64,000 bases of DNA from Cavia porcellus. Its lineage: Eukaryota > Chordata > Mammalia > Rodentia > Caviidae. This document shows positions 58,511 through 64,000 of this stretch, one piece after another. Where the stretch lies: contig NW_026947501.1 of NCBI RefSeq assembly GCF_034190915.1, positions 1,736,001 to 1,800,000 of the forward strand. The letters run 5' to 3'. Position numbers and translations under genes: made by a program. The notes under the pieces are model-generated. The model searched no databases. It was not told where the DNA came from and saw only the letters and a list, made by a program, of their open reading frames with translations. Each line of letters opens with the position of its first letter. Positions within the stretch are counted from its first letter, which is position 1.

Positions 58511-61500
58511 TGTTTTGGTTCCTGTTAGGGTTAGGGTTATGGTTAGTATTAAGTTTAGGGGGTTATGGTTAGTGTTAGGTTTATTGTTAGGGTTAATGTT
58601 AGGGTTAGGGTTAGGGTTAGTGTTAGTTTTAGGGCTACGAGTTAGGGTTAGGGTTACGTTTGGTGTTTGATTTCATTTTGCGATAGGGTTAGGTTTAGGG
58701 CTAGGGTTAGGGTTAGAGGGTTAGGGTTATGTTTAAGTTTAAGTTTTGTGTTAGTATTAGGGTTATGGTTGGGTTTTGATTGGGTTACGGTTAGTGTTAG
58801 GGTTAAGGTTAGGTTTAGGGTTAGGTTTATTGTTAGTGTTAGGTTTTGAGGTTAGTCTTATGGTTACGGTTATGCTTAGGGTTTGGGTTACGGTTAGGTT
58901 AGGGTTATGGTTAGGTTTAGGTTTAGAGTTGGGGTTAGGTTTAGGGTTCATGTTATAGGTTAGGGTTAGGGTTAGGGTAAGGTTTACGGTTAGGGTTAGA
59001 GGTTAGGTTCGGTTTAGATTTAGAGTTTCGCTTTAGAGTTAGCGATACAGTTAGTGTATAATTATGTTTAGGTTTAAGTGTTAGGGTTAGGATTTGGGTT
59101 ACCGTTAAAGTTAGTTTTATGGTTAGATTTAGGGTTAGGGATAGGTTTCGTGTTAGGGTTTGTGTTAGAGCTTAGTGTTAGGGTTAGGGTTGGGCTTACG
59201 GTTTGTGTTAGAGGTTACGTTTAGGGTTAGGGTTAGCATTAGTGTTATGGTTAAATTTTGAGTTTAGGTTACAATTAGGGTTAGAGATTTGGGTTAGGAT
59301 TAGTCTTATGGTTAGGGTTAGGGTAAGGGTTAGGGTTTTCGTTAGAGAGTTAGGTTTAGAGTTAGGGTTAGCGTTAGGTTTATGGTTAGGGTTTGAGGTT
59401 ATGGTTAGGGTTACGGTTAGTGATAGTGTTATTGTTACAGTTAGGTTTTAGGCTTAGGGTTAGGTTTAGATTTAGGTTTATGGCTAGGGTTAGTGTTAGG
59501 GTTAGGTTTAGGCTTAGACATTTTGTTTAGGGTTAGGCTTAGGGTTAGGGGTTGTGGTTAGGTATAGTATTAGGGTTAGGTTTATGGTTAGGGTTAGTGT
59601 TAGAGTTAGTGTTATGGATAGGTTTAGTGTTAGGTTTAGAGTTAGGGATTAGGTTTAGGCTTAGGGTTACTGTTAGGGTTTGGGTTAGGTTTAGGCTTAG
59701 GTTTAGGGTTAGGCTTACACTTAGGGTTAGGGTTAGTGTTAGTGTCAGGGGTTAGTGTTAGGGTTAGGATTAGGTTTATCGTTATCATTAGGTTTAGTGG
59801 TTAGTGTTAGGATTAGGGTTACCATTAAATTTAGAGTTAGTGTTCGGATTAGAGGATTAGAGGTTTTGGTTGAGGGTTAGGGTTATAGTTACTGTAAGGA
59901 TTAAGTTTAGGTTTAGGGTTATGGTTAGAGTTTAGGGTTAGGGTTTGGGTTAGGTTTATCATTAGGGTTATGGTTATATGTTAGGGTTAGGGTTAAAGTT
60001 AGCATTAGGGTTAGAAGTTCCAGTTTGGGTTTAGGTTAGGGTTAGGTTTAGGGGTTAGTATTAGGGTTAGTGTTAGGATTAGGGTGAGGTTTAACATTAC
60101 CGTTAGTGTTACATCCAGGGATAGGATTAGGGTTAGATTTAGGTTAGGGTCAGAGGGTTACGGTTAGGTTACTGTTAGATTTATGGTAGGGTTAGGGTTA
60201 GGGTTAGGGTTAGTATCAGGGATAGCGTTTGGGTTAGAGGTTAGGGTTAGGGATAGTGTTAGGGTTACAATTAGGGTTAGATTTTAGTGTTAGGGTTACG
60301 ATTAGGGTTCTAAGTTAGGGTTAGTGTTAGTGTTAGGGTTAGGGGGCTAGGGCTTAGGGTTAAGGGTCAGGGTTAGGGGTTAGGGTTATGGATAGAGTTA
60401 GCCTTACGGTTAGAGTTAGGGTTAGTTTTTAGTGATAGGGTTAGAGGTTTAGGGTTAGGGTTTGGGTTAGGGTTAGGGTTAGAGGTTCGGGTAAGTTTTA
60501 AGGTTAGGCTTAGGGTTACGGTTAGTGTTAGAGTTAGGTGTTAGCGTTAGGGTTATTGTTACAGTTAGCAATAGCGTTACAGTTAGTGTTACGGTTATGG
60601 TTAGGGTTATGTTTAGGGTTAGGCTTAGGTTTAGTGATAGATTTCAGTTTAGAGTTTAGGGTTAGGGTTAGGGTAATCATTACATTTAGGGTTAGAGGTT
60701 AGTGTTAGGGTTAGGGTTAGGATTAGGGTTTGAGATTATGGTTAGGGGTTAGCGTAAGGGTTAGAGCTTAGGGTTAGGGATTAGTGTTAGAGTTTAGGTT
60801 TAGGGTTAGGGTTCGAATTCCTGTTAATGTTAGGGTTAGGGTTAGCGTTACCGTTAGGTTTATGGCTAGGGTTAGGGTTAGGGTTAATTTTAGAGGGTTA
60901 GGGTTAGGGTTAGGGTTATGGTTAGTGTTATGGTTAGTGTTAGGAGTATGGTACTTTTAGAGTTAGTGTTATGGTTAGGTTAGTGTTAGAGTTAGGGTTA
61001 GTGTTAGAGGGTTAGTGTGAGCAATAGGATTAGGGTTATGGTTAAGGTTAGTGTTAGGTCTAGGGTTATGCTTAGTGGTTAGGGTTAGTGTTAGGTTTAG
61101 GGCTCTGATTTGGGTTAGGGTTAAGTTTAGTGTTAGGGTTCGAGCTTAGGGTTTGAGTTATGGTTATTGTTGTGGTTAGGGGTTAGGGGTTAGGGTTACG
61201 GTTACAGTTCGTGTTTGTGTTAGGGTTACTACGGTTAGGGTTAGCCATATAGATAGGTTCACAGCTAGGGTTGGGTTTAGTTTTAGGGTTAGGGTTAGGG
61301 TTAGAGGGTTAGGGATAGGGATAGGGTTAGGCTTAGGTTTAGGGTTTGGCTTAGTTTTAGGGTTATGTTAGGTTTACGGTTAAGTTTAGGGTTAGAGGTT
61401 CAGTTAAGAATTATGGTTAGGCTTAGGGTTTTGGTTTGGGGGTCAGCTTTAGGCTTAGTGTTAGCATTAGGATTAAGGTTACGGATAGTGTTAGGGTTGT

Positions 61501-64000
61501 GGTTAGGTTTAGGTTTAGGATTAGGGTTAGGGATAGTTTTCAGTTTAGAGCTTAGGTTTAGGGTTAGGGTTATCGTTACTTTTAGGGTTAGATTAGGGTT
61601 ATGGTTAGGGTAAGGATTAGGTTAGGAGCTTATGGTTAGTTGTTAGGGTTATGGTTAGGGGTTAGGGTTAAGGGTTAGGGTTAGGTTTAGTGTTAGGGTT
61701 AAGATTACAGTTAGGGGTTAGGATTAAGGTTAGGTTTAGGATTATAGTTAGGTCTCTGTGTTAGGGTTAGGGTTAGTTTCATGTGTTAGTGTTAGAGTTA
61801 GGGTTAGTGTTAGAGTGTTAGGGTGAGGGATAGGTTTAGGGTTATGGCTAAGGTAAGGGTTAGGCCTAAGGTTATGCTTCGTGGTTAGGGTTAGTGTTAG
61901 GGTTAGAGTTATGATTATGGTTAGGGTTAAGTTTAGTGTTAGGGTTAGAGGTTAGGATTTCGGTTATGGTTAGCTTTGGGGTTAGTGGTTAGGGATTAAG
62001 GTTACGGTTATAGTTTGTGTTTTTGTTAGGGTTACGCTTAGGGTTAGCGTTACGGTTAGGTTTACAGCTAGGGTTTTGGTTAGTGTTCGTGTTAGGCTAG
62101 GGTAAGAGGGTTAGGGATAGTGTTAGCCTTAGGTTTAGGGTTAGGGTTAGTTTTAGGGTTATGGTAGGTTTAGGGTTAAGGTTAGTGTTAGAGGTTCAGT
62201 TTAGAGATAGGTTTAGCCTTAGAGTTTTGGTTAGGGTTAGTGTTGGGGTTCAGGGATAGGGTTAGTGTTAGGGTTTGGATTAATGTTACGGTTCGTGTTA
62301 GTGTTGTGGTTAGGTTTAGATTTAGGGTTAGGGTTAGGGATAGTGTTCAGTTTAGGGGTTAGCTTTAGGGTTAGGGTTAGCAATACGATTACGGTTAGGG
62401 TTAGGGTTAGGGTTAAGATTAGGGTAGGAGCTTATGGTTAGTTGTTATGGTTAGGCTTAGGGGTTAGGGTTAGGGGTAAGGGTTATTGTTGGGCTTAGGT
62501 TTAGTGTTAGGTTTAAGGTAAGGGTTAGTGTTTTGGTTAGGATTAAGCTTAGGTTTAGGTTTAGGGTTAGGGTAAGCTTTAGGATTAGGTGTCAGTGTTA
62601 AGGGTTAGGGTTATGATTAAGGTTAGCCTTAGGGTTAGTGTTACACTTAGGTTTAGGGTTATGGTGAGGGTTACGGTTAGGGTGAGTGTTAGAGTTAGGG
62701 TTTGGAATTTTGGTTAGGGTTAGGGTTAGATTTAGGGTTATGGTTAGGTTTACGGTTACACTTAGGGGTTAGGGTTCGGGTTAGGTTTAGGGTTAGTGTT
62801 AGGGTTAGGGTTAGGGGTTAGTGTTAGAGTTAAGGTTTGGTTTAGGGTTAGAGTTAGGGTTAGATTTAGGGTTAGAGGGTTAGGGTTATGGATAGCGTTA
62901 GTATTACCTTTAGGGTTAGGGTTAGGGATAGGGTTAAGTTTAGGGTTATGTTTAGAGTTAGGGTTACGGATTTGGTTTAGGGTTAAGTTTAGGGTTACGA
63001 TAGGGTTAGGGGTTGGGGTTTAGGATATTGTTAGTGTGAGTTTTATGGTTAGGGTTAGGGTTAGGGATTAGGGTTTGTGTTAGAGATAGGTATAGAGTTA
63101 ATGTTAGGTTTAGGCTTAGGGATTAGTGTTAGGGTGATGGTTATTATTAGGGTTAGGGTTAGGCTTAGGCTTAGGGTTAGCCTTAGGGATAGGGTTAGGT
63201 TTAAATTTAGGTTTAGGATTTGTGTTAGGGTTACGGTTAGGGTTTAGGATTATGGTTGGGATTAGTTTTAAGGTTCGGGTAGGAATGGGGGTTAGTGTTG
63301 GGGTTAGGGTTAGTGATAGAGATAGAGTTAGGGTTAGGGTTAGTTGATTAGGGTGAGGGTTATGGTTACTGTTAGGTTTAGGTTTAGGGTTAGGTTCATG
63401 ATTAGAGGTTAGGGTTATGGTTATTGTTAGGGTTAGGGTTCATGTTAGGGTTATGGTTAGGTTTAGCATGACCATTAGGGTTAAGTTTAGGGTTAGGGTT
63501 TGGGTTAGGGTTAGAGAGTTAGGGTTAGGGATAGGGTTAGATTTAGGCTTTGGGTTAGTGTTAGGGCTATGGTAGGGTTAGGATTAGGGCTACACTTGTG
63601 GTTATGTTTAGTGTTAGGATTAGGGGTTAGTTTTAGGGTTAGTGTTAGTGTTAGTGTTAGGAATAGTGTTATTGACAGTGTTAATATTACGATTAGGTTT
63701 AGGGATAGTGGTAGAGTTAGTGATAGGTTTCGTGTTAGAGGTGAAGGTGAGGGGTTAGGGTTAGTGTTACAGTTAGGGTTAGATTTTAGAGTTAGAATTA
63801 GGGTTAGGATTAGGGTTAGATCTTATGAATAGGTGTTAGGGTTAGTGTTAGGGTTTAGGTGTCAGGGTTAGGGTTAGGATTAGGGTTAGGGTTAGAGTTA
63901 GGTTTAGGGTTAGTGTTAGGGTTAGGGGTAGGGGTAGGGGTCAGGGTTAGGGTAAGGGATAGGTTAAGTGTTAGGGTTAAAGTTAGGGTTACAGATAGGG

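Larger units (their letters stand above)
38501..64000 (+). repeat. Diverged higher-order repeat family in right array
   Basis: A marker of the form GTTAGTGTTATTGATAGGG, followed by GTTAGTGTTAGGTTTAGGG-like and ATTAGGTTTAGGCTTAGGG-like strings, recurs at about 38567, 41963, 44620, 47193, 49615, 52527, 56655 and 59600. A second marker, ATAGCGTTTGGGTTAGATGG-like and then an AGGGATAGAGGTTAG string, recurs at about 44999, 45699, 48339, 50470, 53650, 55252 and 57740. Spacing is irregular (about 2.4-4.1 kb for the first). Copies differ by many substitutions, so the family is old apart from the 701-bp pair. The array continues to the window end with no unique sequence and no genes. Confidence 0.72.

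Noticed and set aside
1..64000. Functional telomere at one end of the window
   Set aside because: No long perfect TTAGGG tract and no gradient toward purity at either edge; the array is degenerate throughout.
1..64000. CRISPR-like direct repeats
   Set aside because: Short spaced repeats are everywhere, but they are telomeric hexamers with no unique spacers and no cas genes.

Overview
This window looks like vertebrate, most probably mammalian, chromosomal DNA. About 60.5 kb of the 64 kb is a degenerate telomere-type array: hexamers of the TTAGGG class, always with the G-rich strand on +, in which most units differ from the canonical hexamer by one base (TTAGTG, TTATGG, TTACGG, TTAAGG, TTTAGG and similar). 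This is what a large heterochromatic interstitial or subtelomeric telomeric-repeat block looks like. It is not a functional telomere: the longest perfect TTAGGG run I noticed is seven units. The species cannot be fixed from the sequence. A betaretrovirus-type endogenous element in such an array would suit a placental mammal; a rodent with large heterochromatic telomeric blocks, such as a cricetid, is one possibility, held with low confidence.

Layout. 1-29485 is the left array. It holds a near-identical duplication of about 3.1 kb (1-3112 and 4057-7167, offset about 4055), small tandem duplications (units of 96, 20 and 86 bp), and from about 12.4 kb onward a family of older, diverged higher-order blocks recognisable by shared marker strings. 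29486-32931 is the only unique-sequence island: a 5'-truncated class II (betaretrovirus-like) endogenous retrovirus on the minus strand. 32932-64000 is the right array, with the same polarity and some of the same marker strings as the left. It has eight recurrences of one marker block between 38.5 and 59.8 kb, a 701-bp tandem duplication at 44.7-46.0 kb, and a small A-rich insert with target-site duplications at 50952-51003.

The provirus, read on the minus strand, keeps the tail of RNase H plus integrase (32931-32125), an env frame overlapping the pol end (32159-30159), a polypurine tract (30042-30029) and one LTR of about 543 bp (30028-29486) with a TATA-like box and AATAAA signal. The 5' LTR, primer-binding site, gag, pro and most of pol are absent. 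Integrase has Lys where the third catalytic acidic residue belongs. Env is open through SU, the furin-type site and most of TM, then shifts frame just before the membrane anchor, which is readable in another frame at 30201-30004. The element therefore cannot be autonomous.

All other long open frames are by-products of a six-base repeat: they encode Leu-Gly, Val-Arg, Thr-Leu or Pro-Asn dipeptide runs. They are not annotated as genes. No tRNA, rRNA, CRISPR or bacterial-type features were seen.
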